Shown one piece after another: positions 35,177-42,752 of a DNA stretch of 42,752 bases. The notes under the pieces were generated by a model that was not told where the DNA came from, searched no databases, and saw only the letters and a program-made list of their open reading frames with translations. The stretch is from Acidobacteriota bacterium. GTDB taxonomy: Bacteria; Acidobacteriota; Vicinamibacteria; Vicinamibacterales; UBA8438. The stretch is from the NCBI GenBank assembly GCA_015659035.1, contig DQNS01000058.1, forward strand, positions 1-42,752. The letters run 5' to 3'. Each line of letters begins with the position of its first letter. Position 1 is the first letter of the stretch. The position numbers and the translations under genes were made by a program.

Positions 35177-35704
35177 ATGAAGGTGAGGGACAACAAGGGT
35201 TTCACGCTGATCGAGTTGCTGATCGTGGTCGCGATCATCGGGATCATCGCGGCGATTGCCGTGCCCGGTCTGCTCCGGGCCCGCATGGCCGGCAACGAAG
35301 CATCGGCGATCGGGTCGTTACGGGCGCTCAACAGCGCCCAGTCGACATATGCCGCGAGCTGTGGCAGCGGGTTCTATGCGCCGACGCTCGTGAATCTGAG
35401 TACGCCACCCACGGTCGGCGGCGGTGACGGGTTCATCGGCACAGACCTGAGCACCGACCCCTCAGTCAAGAGCAGCTACACGATCACGCTGACAGCCGGC
35501 GCGGCCGCGGTCGGTGCCCCGGCGTCGTGCAACGGGGTTGCTGCCGGCACTGTCGTGTCGACCTACTTCGCCAGCGCCGCGCCGACGGCCGGCGGCGGTG
35601 TCCGATTCTTCGGCACCAACCAGGGGGCCACGATCTACGTTTCGACCGCAGCCGTGGCGGTCACCCAGAACGGCGCGCCGGCTGGCGCCAACCCGATCCA
35701 GTAG
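35177..35704 (+). CDS. pilA: Type IV major pilin PilA
   Basis: 175 residues. An 8-residue leader ending KG precedes FTLIELLIVVAIIGIIAAIA, the type IVa pilin N-terminal helix with Glu at mature position 5. PilD cuts after G8 and methylates F9. The globular part is Gly/Ala/Thr-rich and has two cysteines (C62 and C118) which could form a disulfide. The start is ATG 35177 with GGGGAGAGG before it; an in-frame GTG at 35162 is less likely. Several features fit the pilins of the Myxococcus/Geobacter type. Confidence 0.93.
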   Translation: MKVRDNKGFTLIELLIVVAIIGIIAAIAVPGLLRARMAGNEASAIGSLRALNSAQSTYAASCGSGFYAPTLVNLSTPPTVGGGDGFIGTDLSTDPSVKSSYTITLTAGAAAVGAPASCNGVAAGTVVSTYFASAAPTAGGGVRFFGTNQGATIYVSTAAVAVTQNGAPAGANPIQ

Positions 35705-35838
35705 TATCGGGGTGACCTGCTGCCGGCCCGCGCGATGAGGGTCGACCCTGACAGGGATGTCTGCCCGTGCGACGCGGGGGGATGCATCGGCGGCCGAATG
35801 CTGCTGCACTTATGCCACGGGCCACTAAGAGTTACCCC
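35705..35838 (+). other. pilA-VKOR gap with a decayed repeat
   Basis: GGGGGGATGCATCGGCGGCC (35774-35793), followed by GAATGCTGCTGCACTTATGCC and ACGGGCC, matches the 3' half of the structured repeat (compare 41364-41400). The left half is not recognisable; AGGGTCGACCCT (35738-35749) is a palindrome. No intrinsic terminator with a T tract is seen after pilA. Confidence 0.45.
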
Positions 35839-37062
35839 ATGAGCCGGGTTGTTCGCCGCGCCATCATTGGGCTCGCCCTGGTCGGCTTCGCGTCGGCGGC
35901 CGCGTCCACCTACGTGCACTACCAGCTGGTCCAGGACCCCGGGTACACGAGCTTCTGCGACATTAGCGAACGCGTCAGCTGCACGCAGGTCTACCTCAGT
36001 CGCTTCGGGTCGGTGGACGGCATTCCGGTCGCGCTGCTGGGTGCCGTCTGGTTCGGTCTGGTCCTGCTGCTGACGGTGGCCGGTGGTCGCGGCTCGAGCG
36101 AGCTTGGCGAGAATATCGGTGGCTACCTGCTGGTGCTCTCGACGCTCGGGCTGGCCGTCGTGCTGTTTCTCGGCTACGCCTCCTTCATGGTGCTTGGCAC
36201 GCTGTGCGTGTTGTGCGCCGTCGTGTATGTCACGGTCGTGGGGATCTTCCTGCTCTCGGGTGCTGCGGCGTCGGTACCGCTGCTGTCGATCCCGCGCCGC
36301 GCGTTCGCCGATCTGGGACGGCTGGCCCGGACCCCGGCGGCGGTGGGCGTCGCCGGCGTGTATCTGGCGCTGACCGTGGCGGTTGTCCTGGCGTTTCCGG
36401 CCGCGCGCGGTGGGCCGGTCTCGCAGGCCGGCCCGGACGCGGCCTCCGACCCGGTGACCGGCGCCGCGGGTGCCGGGTCGGAGTTCGAGCGGTTCTGGGA
36501 TGCTCAGCCGCGTGTGGAGTTGGGGGTGGCACGCGAGAGGGCGCAGGTGCTCGTGCTGAAGTTCAACGACTACCAGTGTCCATCGTGCGCCAAGACCTAT
36601 CTCGACTACGAGCCGATCTTCGCGCGGTACGAGTCCAGTCATCCAGGGGCGGTGCGGCACATCAGCCTCGACTATCCGCTGGACCCCGAGTGCAACGAAC
36701 AGACGCCGAGGGGTGGGCACATGGGCGCCTGCGAGGCGGCGGTGGCGGTGCGGCTGGCGCGACGGGTCGGCCGTGACGCGCAGATGGCGCGCTGGCTCTA
36801 CGAGAACCAGCAGAACCTGTCACGAGAGACGATCCGCGAGGCGTTGGCCGAGGTGGCCGGCGTGACGGACTTCGACGCGATGTACGACGCCACGCTGGAA
36901 GACGTGAAGGCCGACATCGCGCTCGGCGGCACCATCGAGATCGAGGCGACGCCCACGTTCATCATCAACGGGGTGAAGATCAAGGGCGGGCTGCAGCCCC
37001 AGTTCTTCGACGCCGCGATCGCCCTGGAGCTCGAGCGCGCGGCGGGACTGGGGTCGCAGTGA
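35839..37062 (+). CDS. VKOR-DsbA fusion, thiol oxidation protein
   Basis: 407 residues from ATG 35839 (ATG 35812 is the alternative). The N-terminal half is a vitamin K epoxide reductase-like membrane domain with C40, C48 and the CXXC pair C123-V-L-C126, and about five membrane segments to residue 185. After a linker comes a DsbA/thioredoxin domain with C247-P-S-C250 and the cis-proline segment EATPTFIING. VKOR passes electrons from DsbA to quinone, so the fusion is a self-contained system for making disulfides outside the membrane. It sits between pilA and the ABC genes. Confidence 0.9.
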   Translation: MSRVVRRAIIGLALVGFASAAASTYVHYQLVQDPGYTSFCDISERVSCTQVYLSRFGSVDGIPVALLGAVWFGLVLLLTVAGGRGSSELGENIGGYLLVLSTLGLAVVLFLGYASFMVLGTLCVLCAVVYVTVVGIFLLSGAAASVPLLSIPRRAFADLGRLARTPAAVGVAGVYLALTVAVVLAFPAARGGPVSQAGPDAASDPVTGAAGAGSEFERFWDAQPRVELGVARERAQVLVLKFNDYQCPSCAKTYLDYEPIFARYESSHPGAVRHISLDYPLDPECNEQTPRGGHMGACEAAVAVRLARRVGRDAQMARWLYENQQNLSRETIREALAEVAGVTDFDAMYDATLEDVKADIALGGTIEIEATPTFIINGVKIKGGLQPQFFDAAIALELERAAGLGSQ

Positions 37063-37113
37063 GTCTAGCCTGGAGGGATGCACCGAACCTCTGGGTCCTA
37101 ACCGGATGACGTG

Positions 37114-38055
37114 ATGTCGAGCTACGCCATCAGGCTCGAGGAGCTGACAAAGGACTACCCGGTTGGTTTCTGGCGCCCGCGTCCAGTACGCGCACTTGAT
37201 GGCGTGTCGCTCGATGTCGAGCCCGGAGAGATTCTCGGGTTTCTGGGGCCGAACGGAGCGGGCAAGACCACGACGCTGAAGCTGCTGCTGCAGCTGATCT
37301 ATCCTACGTCGGGTCGGGCCGAGATTCTGGGTCGACCGGCCGGCGACGTGGAGGCCCGGCGCCGGCTGGGCTATCTGCCCGAGCTGCCCTACTTCTACGA
37401 CAACCTGACGGCCGAGGAGCTGCTCGTGTACTTCGGTGGACTGTTCGGGCTCTCGGCGGCCGACGCGCGGAGCCGGTCCGCGACGTTGCTCGACCGGGTG
37501 GGGCTCGGCGCGGCGCGGCGGCGGCAGCTGCGGAAATACTCGAAGGGGATGCTGCAGCGCGTCGGGATCGCCCAGGCGTTGGTCAACGATCCGGAGGTGG
37601 TGTTTCTCGACGAGCCGATGTCCGGTCTGGACCCGGTGGGCCGTCGCGACACGCGCGATCTCATTCGCGAGTTGCGGGACGAGGGTCGCACCGTCTTCTT
37701 CAGCTCGCATATCCTGTCCGACGCCGAGGCGCTCTGCAGCCGGGTGGCGATCTTGGTGCAGGGTCGGTTGGTCGCCAGCGGTCGTCTGGCCGATCTCGCG
37801 TTCGAAATCCTGGGGTGGGAGCTGATCGTCACCGGCACCGACGAGGGGGCCTTGTCGGCGCTCGGGCTGGACGTCGTGACGACGGTGGGCGATGGGCGTT
37901 TCGTCATCGACCTGCCTGTCGACCGCCCCCCCGACCAACTGCTGCCGGAGCTCGGACGGCGCGGGCTCAGGGTCGTGTCGCTGACGCCGCGGCACGAGTC
38001 GCTTGAGGAGTATTTCATGCGGCTGGTGGAGCACCCGCAGCAGACGGCGTCGTAG
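37114..38055 (+). CDS. ABC transporter ATP-binding protein (PilH-like)
   Basis: 313 residues from ATG 37114 (GTG 37111 precedes it). Walker A GPNGAGKT, signature YSKGMLQR, Walker B VVFLDEP and the switch His in SSHIL are all intact. It begins with [26 protein letters not shown] as ABC-2 exporters do. In Myxococcus the equivalent pair next to pilA (PilH/PilI) is needed for pili. It is followed by its permease 6 bp downstream. Confidence 0.92.
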   Translation: MSSYAIRLEELTKDYPVGFWRPRPVRALDGVSLDVEPGEILGFLGPNGAGKTTTLKLLLQLIYPTSGRAEILGRPAGDVEARRRLGYLPELPYFYDNLTAEELLVYFGGLFGLSAADARSRSATLLDRVGLGAARRRQLRKYSKGMLQRVGIAQALVNDPEVVFLDEPMSGLDPVGRRDTRDLIRELRDEGRTVFFSSHILSDAEALCSRVAILVQGRLVASGRLADLAFEILGWELIVTGTDEGALSALGLDVVTTVGDGRFVIDLPVDRPPDQLLPELGRRGLRVVSLTPRHESLEEYFMRLVEHPQQTAS

Positions 38056-38061
38056 ACACGC

Positions 38062-38868
38062 ATGTCCGTCATTCCACAAATCGCATTGCAAGTCTTCAGG
38101 GAGTCGGTGCGGGACAAGGTGTTCTACAACCTGGTCCTGTTCGCGGTGTTGCTGATCGCCGCCTCCTATCTCATCGGGCAGCTCACGGCCGGTCAGGAGG
38201 TCAAGATCATCAAGGATCTCGGTCTGGGGGCGACCCAGGTGTTCGGGTTGTTCATCGCCGTCTTCATCGGGATCGGGCTGGTGTCGAAGGAGGTCGAGCG
38301 GGGCAGCATCTATAGCCTGCTGGCGAAGCCGGTCCGACGCCACGAGCTGATTCTCGGCAAGTACGCCGGGCTCGTGCTCACCCTGGCGGTCAACATCGTG
38401 GTGATGGCGGTGGCGCTGTATGCGGTGCTTGGCTACATGTCCTGGGTAGAAACCGAGGAGTTCCGTCAGTCGTGGGAGGCGCCGGCGACCGACCCGGCGA
38501 TGCTTCTGGCGATCTTCCTGATCTTCGCGCAGCTGATGCTGGTGACCGCCATCGCCCTGTTCTTCTCCACCTTTTCTGGCTCCATTCTGGCGGCCGTGCT
38601 GACCTTCGGGCTGGTTGGCGTGGGTCACTTCAACGCCGACCTCCGGAACTTCGAGAACGTGGTCGACTCGCGCGCGGCGGCCTACCTGGCCAGGGCCTTG
38701 TACTACGGGCTCCCGAACCTCGCGCCGTTCGATGTCAAGGCCGAGGTGGTGCACGCCCAACCGGTGTCGCTCGGCTACGTGGCGTTGACGACCGGGTACG
38801 CCGTCGCCTACATCGCGGCGCTGCTGCTGGCGGCGATGTTCATCTTCTCGCGGCGGGACTTCAGATGA
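38062..38868 (+). CDS. ABC-2 type transporter permease (PilI-like)
   Basis: 268 residues with six hydrophobic segments (around 22-40, 60-78, 108-130, 150-175, 177-195, 240-262). It starts with [21 protein letters not shown], and [30 protein letters not shown] is typical of ABC-2 membrane subunits. It partners the ATPase just upstream. The substrate is unknown; a role in pilus formation is inferred from the locus. The stop overlaps the next start (ATGA). Confidence 0.88.
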   Translation: MSVIPQIALQVFRESVRDKVFYNLVLFAVLLIAASYLIGQLTAGQEVKIIKDLGLGATQVFGLFIAVFIGIGLVSKEVERGSIYSLLAKPVRRHELILGKYAGLVLTLAVNIVVMAVALYAVLGYMSWVETEEFRQSWEAPATDPAMLLAIFLIFAQLMLVTAIALFFSTFSGSILAAVLTFGLVGVGHFNADLRNFENVVDSRAAAYLARALYYGLPNLAPFDVKAEVVHAQPVSLGYVALTTGYAVAYIAALLLAAMFIFSRRDFR

Positions 38869-39779
38869 CCAGTCGCCCGCAGTGGTGGGAGCGACCCGTG
38901 CCGTTCGCGGTCGCGATGATGACACTCGTCGCGCTCTTCGTGTCGTCGGAGGAGGTGCGAGACCGGGTCTACGCCGCGTCGCGCCTCGAGACCCGGCTGC
39001 TCTACATCCCGGACGGCGAGGTGCTCGACCGGATGGCACTGTCGTTCGACGTGCTGCTGGCCGACGTGTACTGGATACGGGCGATCCAGCACTACGGCGG
39101 CACCAGACAGTCCGAGGGCGAGGAGAAGAACTATGATTTGCTGGGTCCGCTGCTCGATGTCGCCACGACCCTCGACCCACGGTTCAACGCGGCGTATCGC
39201 TTCGGCGCGATCTTCTTGACCGAGGGCTACCCGAACGGACCCGGTCGACCCGATCTGGCCATTGCGTTGCTCCAGAAGGGCATCGAGGAGATGCCCGACA
39301 AATGGGAGTACTACATGGACATCGGGTTTATCCACTACTGGTGGCTCCGGGAGTACGACACCGCGGCGGCCTGGTTCGAGAAGGCAGCGGATGTGCCCGG
39401 TGCTTCGTGGTGGTTGCGTTCGCTGGCGGCCACCACGCTGGCCGCGGGCGGGAGTCGCGCGTCGTCCCGTAGGCTGTGGCAGCAGATGTATGACACGGCC
39501 GACCACGACTGGATACGCAGCGAAGCGGCGCGGCGGCTGACGCAGCTGCAGGCGCTCGACGACATCGACCAGCTGATCGTGGCGGTGCAGCGTTTCATCG
39601 AACAGCGCGGGCGGCCGCCGCGGTCATGGGAGGAGCTGGTCGATGCGAGGTTGCTGGCCGGGTTCCCGGTCGACCCGGCCGGCTGGCCGTATGTCATCGA
39701 CGACGCCAACGGCACGATCAACGTGTCGTCCAACTCGGAGCTGTTCCCCTTGCCAGGGGAGACGCTGCCGCCGCAATGA
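38865..39779 (+). CDS. TPR-repeat protein with N-terminal membrane anchor (pilus locus)
   Basis: 304 residues. A hydrophobic stretch at about 11-28 (PFAVAMMTLVALFV) suggests an inner-membrane anchor or signal. Residues about 80-215 look like tetratricopeptide repeats (DLLGPLLDVATTLDPRFNAAYRFGAIF; PDLAIALLQKGIEEMPDKWEYYMDIGFIHYW; EYDTAAAWFEKAADVPGASWW). It occupies a place comparable to pilG in Myxococcus, but I cannot claim homology. Start and stop overlap its neighbours by four bases each, so it is tightly coupled to the transporter and pilD. Confidence 0.8.
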   Translation: MTSRPQWWERPVPFAVAMMTLVALFVSSEEVRDRVYAASRLETRLLYIPDGEVLDRMALSFDVLLADVYWIRAIQHYGGTRQSEGEEKNYDLLGPLLDVATTLDPRFNAAYRFGAIFLTEGYPNGPGRPDLAIALLQKGIEEMPDKWEYYMDIGFIHYWWLREYDTAAAWFEKAADVPGASWWLRSLAATTLAAGGSRASSRRLWQQMYDTADHDWIRSEAARRLTQLQALDDIDQLIVAVQRFIEQRGRPPRSWEELVDARLLAGFPVDPAGWPYVIDDANGTINVSSNSELFPLPGETLPPQ

Positions 39780-40543
39780 CTGGGCTCTCTGCGGTCGGGC
39801 TGGTGGTTGCGCTGGGGCTCACCATCGGCAGCTTTCTCAACGTCTGCATCTATCGTCTGCCACGCGGCGAGTCGGTGGTGAACCCGCCGTCGCGGTGTCC
39901 GTCATGCGGCCGGAGTCTGCGCTGGTTCGAGAACGTGCCGGTGTTGGGCTATCTGCTGCTCGGCGGGCGCTGTCGGACCTGCCGGGCCGCCGTGTCGCCG
40001 ATGTATCCGATCGTCGAGGCGGGGACCGCGCTCGTGTTCCTGCTCCAGTACTGGCAGCTCGGCTGGCAGCCGTTGCTCGGGGTCCGCCTGATGTTCGTCG
40101 CCGCGCTGATCGCGCTGTTCGTGATAGACCTCCAGCATCGCATCCTGCCCAACGTCATCACGCTGCCGGGGGTCGTCATCGGAGTGGCCGCCAGTCTCCT
40201 GTTCGAACCCGGATGGCGGGCATCGCTCATCGGCGTCGCGGTCGGTGGCGGAGCCCTCTGGGCGATCGGTGAGGCCTACTTCCGGATTCGCGGTGAGGAA
40301 GGCATGGGCATGGGCGACGTCAAGATGCTCGCCATGATCGGCGCCTTCTTGGGCTGGCAGCTCATGCTGGTCACACTGCTCTTCGCGTCCCTGGCCGGGT
40401 CGGTGTTCGGCGGAGGCATGATCCTGCTCAATCGGGGCAGCATGAAATACGCCTTGCCGCTCGGGTCGTTTCTGGCGGCCGGCGCCCTGATCGCCACCCA
40501 CGTCGGTCAGCGGTTGTTCTCATGGTATCTGGGGTTCTATTAG
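39776..40543 (+). CDS. pilD: Prepilin peptidase / N-methyltransferase PilD
   Basis: 255 residues. It is the membrane aspartyl protease that cuts and methylates prepilins. The N-terminal domain has the zinc cysteines C41, C44, C66 and C69 (CPSC, CRTC), and the catalytic Asp residues are D118 (VIDLQHRILPN) and D181 in the GXGD motif (GMGMGDVKM). It has eight hydrophobic segments and the family's usual length. Substrates here are PilA and the two minor pilins that follow. Confidence 0.95.
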   Translation: MTGLSAVGLVVALGLTIGSFLNVCIYRLPRGESVVNPPSRCPSCGRSLRWFENVPVLGYLLLGGRCRTCRAAVSPMYPIVEAGTALVFLLQYWQLGWQPLLGVRLMFVAALIALFVIDLQHRILPNVITLPGVVIGVAASLLFEPGWRASLIGVAVGGGALWAIGEAYFRIRGEEGMGMGDVKMLAMIGAFLGWQLMLVTLLFASLAGSVFGGGMILLNRGSMKYALPLGSFLAAGALIATHVGQRLFSWYLGFY

Positions 40544-40562
40544 GTTGCCCAGTGCACCCCAG

Positions 40563-40583
40563 CAGTCAGAAGTCAGGAGACAA
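40563..40583 (+). repeat. Heptamer tandem repeat after pilD
   Basis: AGTCAGAAGTCAGGAGAC has two to three units of the AGAAGTC/AGGAGAC type also found between ribosomal genes, showing that the element is not limited to that operon. The gap 40544-40741 has no other clear feature apart from weak in-frame codons upstream of the minor pilin. Confidence 0.6.
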
Positions 40584-40741
40584 TTACCCCACGCGGTTTC
40601 TGCGATGCGGCCCGGAGTGTCGGTGTGCGGAAACCGCCACTCGTAATCCCTCCTCACCCCCCACACCCTGACAGGCGGGTGTTCCACGCGGGTGTATCTG
40701 GCTCGCGGCCGGCTGGATCGGACGTTGCATCGTCAGCCGCC

Positions 40742-41230
40742 GTGAGCACCGCGGTACGACGGCGTCAATCGGCAGGTGGTAGCCGGCTGGGCATGGGGCT
40801 CATCGAGGTCGTCATTGCCGTCGGTCTGCTCGTTACCCTGGCGGCCGGCGTCGTGCATCTGTTCGCGATGTCGGCGAGGTCGATGGTGCGAGCCCGCCAC
40901 CGGACGTCGTCGCTTCTGCTCGCGGTCGACAAGCTCGAGCAGCTACGTGCCGGTGTCCGGACACCGAGAACCGCCAGGGGTCCCCTGGAGACGCGGGGTG
41001 TGCAAATCGAGTATCTCGACATTGACGGCCGTCTGAATGGACGCGGTCGCACGCCGCCGCCGTCCGGATCGATGTATACGCGGGTGTGGTCGGTCGGTGC
41101 TTTGCCGGGCTCGAACGGTGTTCTGGTGATGCGGGGGACGGTCGCTCCGATCCGTCCGGGCGCCGGTGGGCGCGACCTGACGGTGGCGCCGGACGGTGCG
41201 CGGCTGGTCACGCTGCTGCGCGTGAGGTGA
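40742..41230 (+). CDS. Type IV pilus minor pilin (PilV-like)
   Basis: 162 residues if started at GTG 40742; the reading frame is open to 40625. The prepilin site is GSRLG|MGLIEVVIAVGLLVTLAAGV, with Glu at +5 and a hydrophobic helix. The leader of 17 residues is basic. The rest is a short globular domain ending in LVTLLRVR. PilV-type minor pilins prime pilus assembly with PilW, PilX and FimU. The start is uncertain, as no clear ribosome-binding site is present. Confidence 0.75.
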   Translation: MSTAVRRRQSAGGSRLGMGLIEVVIAVGLLVTLAAGVVHLFAMSARSMVRARHRTSSLLLAVDKLEQLRAGVRTPRTARGPLETRGVQIEYLDIDGRLNGRGRTPPPSGSMYTRVWSVGALPGSNGVLVMRGTVAPIRPGAGGRDLTVAPDGARLVTLLRVR

Positions 41231-41233
41231 TCA

Positions 41234-41414
41234 TAGGACCCTGATCGGAATAAGGGTCCGGTCAAGAATCAGTTCGCATTTGTGGGCGTCGAGGCGCCCG
41301 GCTGGCAAGGCGCGAGGAGGGAGCATATCGGCAGTATTCGACCGACGAGGAACGCCGCCAGACGGGATGCATCGGCGGCCAGAATGGCACATTTATTCCG
41401 GTCAGGTAGATAGG
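41234..41414 (+). repeat. Structured dispersed repeat, copy D (pilV-pilW gap)
   Basis: 181 bp. The outer arm TAGGACCCTGATCGGAATAA (41234-41253) pairs with TTATTCCGGTCAGGTAGATA (41393-41412). It is followed by a second left-arm type, GGGTCCGGTCAAGAATCAG (41254-41272), as in copy A, so the left side looks chimeric. The core has GGGCG-TCGAGG-CGCCC (41284-41299), CTGGC/GCCAG (41302-41306 and 41357-41361) and ATAT/GTAT. It starts three bases after the pilV stop. Confidence 0.82.
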
Positions 41415-42515
41415 ATGCACAGCCAGTTGGATGCAGCGGACCTTTCGCCACGGGCTGTGAGGCGGCCGACGGGGCCTCGGTCGTTACGACGCGACGCGGA
41501 CCGTACGGTCCGGCGCGAAGCCGGGTTCTCGCTGCTCGAGACCGTCATGGCGTTGGCGCTGACCCTGCTGGTGCTCGGCGCGCTCTTCGAGCTGGCGCGC
41601 CCGGCCGCGTCCCTCAACCGGTCCCTGCCCGAGACCGCGAATGTGCAACAGCGTCTGCGGCATGCTTTCGACCGTCTGCACACCGACCTGCTAGCAGCCG
41701 GGCGAGGTACCGTCCTGGTCTCGCCCGGGCCGCTTGGGCGGTTCTTGCCGCCCGTGGTGCCCTATCGGCTCGGACTTCGAGCCGCTGCCGGGGAGCATCG
41801 ACGCGCGCGGCCCACGACGGTCACGACACTGTCCGTGTCCCGGACGTCCGGCTCCGAGACCACGATCCTAAGCCCGATCGCCGGACCAGCTCCGGTGGTG
41901 CGTCTCGACCCGGGTCCTGGCTGTGTGCCGCCAGTCTGTGGGTACGGTGCACGGGACCTTGTGCTGGTGTTCGACGAGCACGGAGCCTGGGAGCTGTTCC
42001 GGGTGAGGGGCACAGGCGCGATGACACTGGCACTGGAACGTGCGCACGGCACCGCGACGGTGTTCGCTCCCGGTGCCGTCGTCGCGCCGATCGAACTCCA
42101 TCACTACTACGCCGATACGGAGCGATTGCAGCTCCGACACTACGACGGCTGGCAGGGCGATTTTCCCCTGGTGGACGACCTTGTCGATCTGCGGTTCCGC
42201 TTCTTCGGTGATGCGGGTGCGCCAGTGTGTCAGGGGCCCGCGCCGGCGGCGGCCGGCGGTCCGCGCGTTGAGATTGGACTCGCCGAGCTGAAGGATGGGC
42301 CCTGGTGCGGGCCGGCCGGGTTGCCCTTCGACGCCGATCTGCTGCGCATTCGCGCGGTCACGGTCGATCTGCGTGTGCAGAGCGCCGTCGAGGAGCTGCG
42401 TGGCGCCGACCCGCGCTTCTTCACTCGGCCCGGTCCTGCGCCAGGCGAGCGAGGCCTGGTTCCGGACTACGCCGTCAGCTTCACCGTCGCACCTCGCAAT
42501 ATGAGCTGTCGATGA
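41415..42515 (+). CDS. Type IV pilus minor pilin (PilW-like)
   Basis: 366 residues from ATG 41415, or 352 from GTG 41457; the latter may be correct because 41426-41461 resembles a CTAG-ended repeat. The prepilin site is REAG|FSLLETVMALALTLLVLGAL with Glu at +5. The large globular part has several cysteines and the layout of PilW, including an N-terminal helix with QQRLRHAFDRLHTDLLAAGR. It follows pilV as in minor-pilin operons; pilX/pilY1-like genes might follow outside the window. Confidence 0.8.
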   Translation: MHSQLDAADLSPRAVRRPTGPRSLRRDADRTVRREAGFSLLETVMALALTLLVLGALFELARPAASLNRSLPETANVQQRLRHAFDRLHTDLLAAGRGTVLVSPGPLGRFLPPVVPYRLGLRAAAGEHRRARPTTVTTLSVSRTSGSETTILSPIAGPAPVVRLDPGPGCVPPVCGYGARDLVLVFDEHGAWELFRVRGTGAMTLALERAHGTATVFAPGAVVAPIELHHYYADTERLQLRHYDGWQGDFPLVDDLVDLRFRFFGDAGAPVCQGPAPAAAGGPRVEIGLAELKDGPWCGPAGLPFDADLLRIRAVTVDLRVQSAVEELRGADPRFFTRPGPAPGERGLVPDYAVSFTVAPRNMSCR

Positions 42516-42536
42516 TCGCGCCGACTCCGCCCCACC

Positions 42537-42719
42537 TAAGGGTCCGCGCAAGAATAAGTTCCCTTTTCGGGGTGTCGTACGCATGCACGCCCGGTCATCG
42601 CAAGGCGCGAGGAGGGAGCATACCGGCAGTATTCGACCCCTGTAAGGCATGGTCTAGCGCCGGCCTCTACGGGATGGATCGGCGGCCCAAATGGGAACCT
42701 ATTTTTCCACGGGCCCGTA
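42537..42719 (+). repeat. Structured dispersed repeat, copy E (after pilW)
   Basis: 183 bp. The left arm TAAGGGTCCGCGCAAGAATA (42537 on) pairs with the right arm 42689-42719, whose reverse complement starts TACGGGCCCGTGGAAAAATA. The core GCAAGGCGCGAGGAGGGAGC is intact, but the right half of the core is rearranged. The small hairpin is GGGTGT/ACGCCC here. It abuts copy F. Confidence 0.78.
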
Positions 42720-42752
42720 GGACCCTGACCAGAATAACTGTGCCATTCTGGC
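42718..42752 (+). repeat. Structured dispersed repeat, copy F (left arm only, cut by the window end)
   Basis: TAGGACCCTGACCAGAATAA, then CTGTGCCATTCTGG, is a left arm of the type seen in copies C and D. It starts at the TA that ends copy E, so two elements share a TA at their junction. The rest lies outside the window. Confidence 0.7.

Noticed and set aside
36820-39180. 786-codon minus-strand frame opposite the ABC transporter genes
   Set aside because: Spans several good plus-strand genes and shows only biased Arg/His/Gln composition.

Overview
The window is a GC-rich chromosomal segment of a Gram-negative bacterium. Two conserved blocks dominate: a fused S10-spc-alpha ribosomal protein super-operon and a type IV pilus locus ordered pilB-pilT-pilC-pilS-pilR-pilA-...-pilD, the order known from Myxococcus and Geobacter. 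With the outer-membrane barrel, the zinc-binding forms of S14, S4, L24, L36 and adenylate kinase, and the repeat-filled intergenic spaces, I favour an Acidobacteriota (Vicinamibacteria-like) or deltaproteobacterial-type host. This is inference, not a sequence match.

Layout. 1-17958 (+): 3' end of tuf, then rpsJ, rplC, rplD, rplW, rplB, rpsS, rplV, rpsC, rplP, rpmC, rpsQ, rplN, rplX, rplE, rpsN, rpsH, rplF, rplR, rpsE, rpmD, rplO, secY, adk, map, infA, rpmJ, rpsM, rpsK, rpsD, rpoA, rplQ. Gene order is canonical, but at least a dozen junctions are swollen to 85-280 bp by dispersed repeats, unusual for this operon. 18014-24877 (-): an EF-G paralogue, then two MacB-type permeases, a MacA-type adaptor and a Yip1-like membrane protein, with no ABC ATPase. 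25311-27025 (+): pyruvoyl-dependent arginine decarboxylase and an outer-membrane barrel protein. 27289-42515 (+): the pilus locus, comprising motor ATPases PilB and PilT, platform PilC, the PilS/PilR two-component system, major pilin PilA, a VKOR-DsbA fusion, an ABC transporter pair like PilH/PilI, a TPR protein, prepilin peptidase PilD and two minor-pilin genes.

The pilus genes read as one functional unit: PilS/PilR with sigma-54 drives pilA (a GG-N10-GC promoter and a cluster of TGTC sites precede pilA), PilD processes PilA and the two minor prepilins, PilC/PilB/PilT assemble and retract, and the VKOR-DsbA fusion could form a disulfide between the two cysteines of PilA.

The most unusual content is intergenic. 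A family of 150-185 bp structured repeats (six complete copies and the start of a seventh) has a shared core and long terminal inverted arms whose sequences differ between copies while the two arms of each copy stay complementary. All six lie in the transcribed orientation between genes of operons. Four other small repeat families, among them heptamer tandem repeats, occupy other junctions. A second striking point is pilC, whose conserved N-terminus lies upstream of the first ATG/GTG and appears to start at an ACG codon preceded by a good ribosome-binding site.
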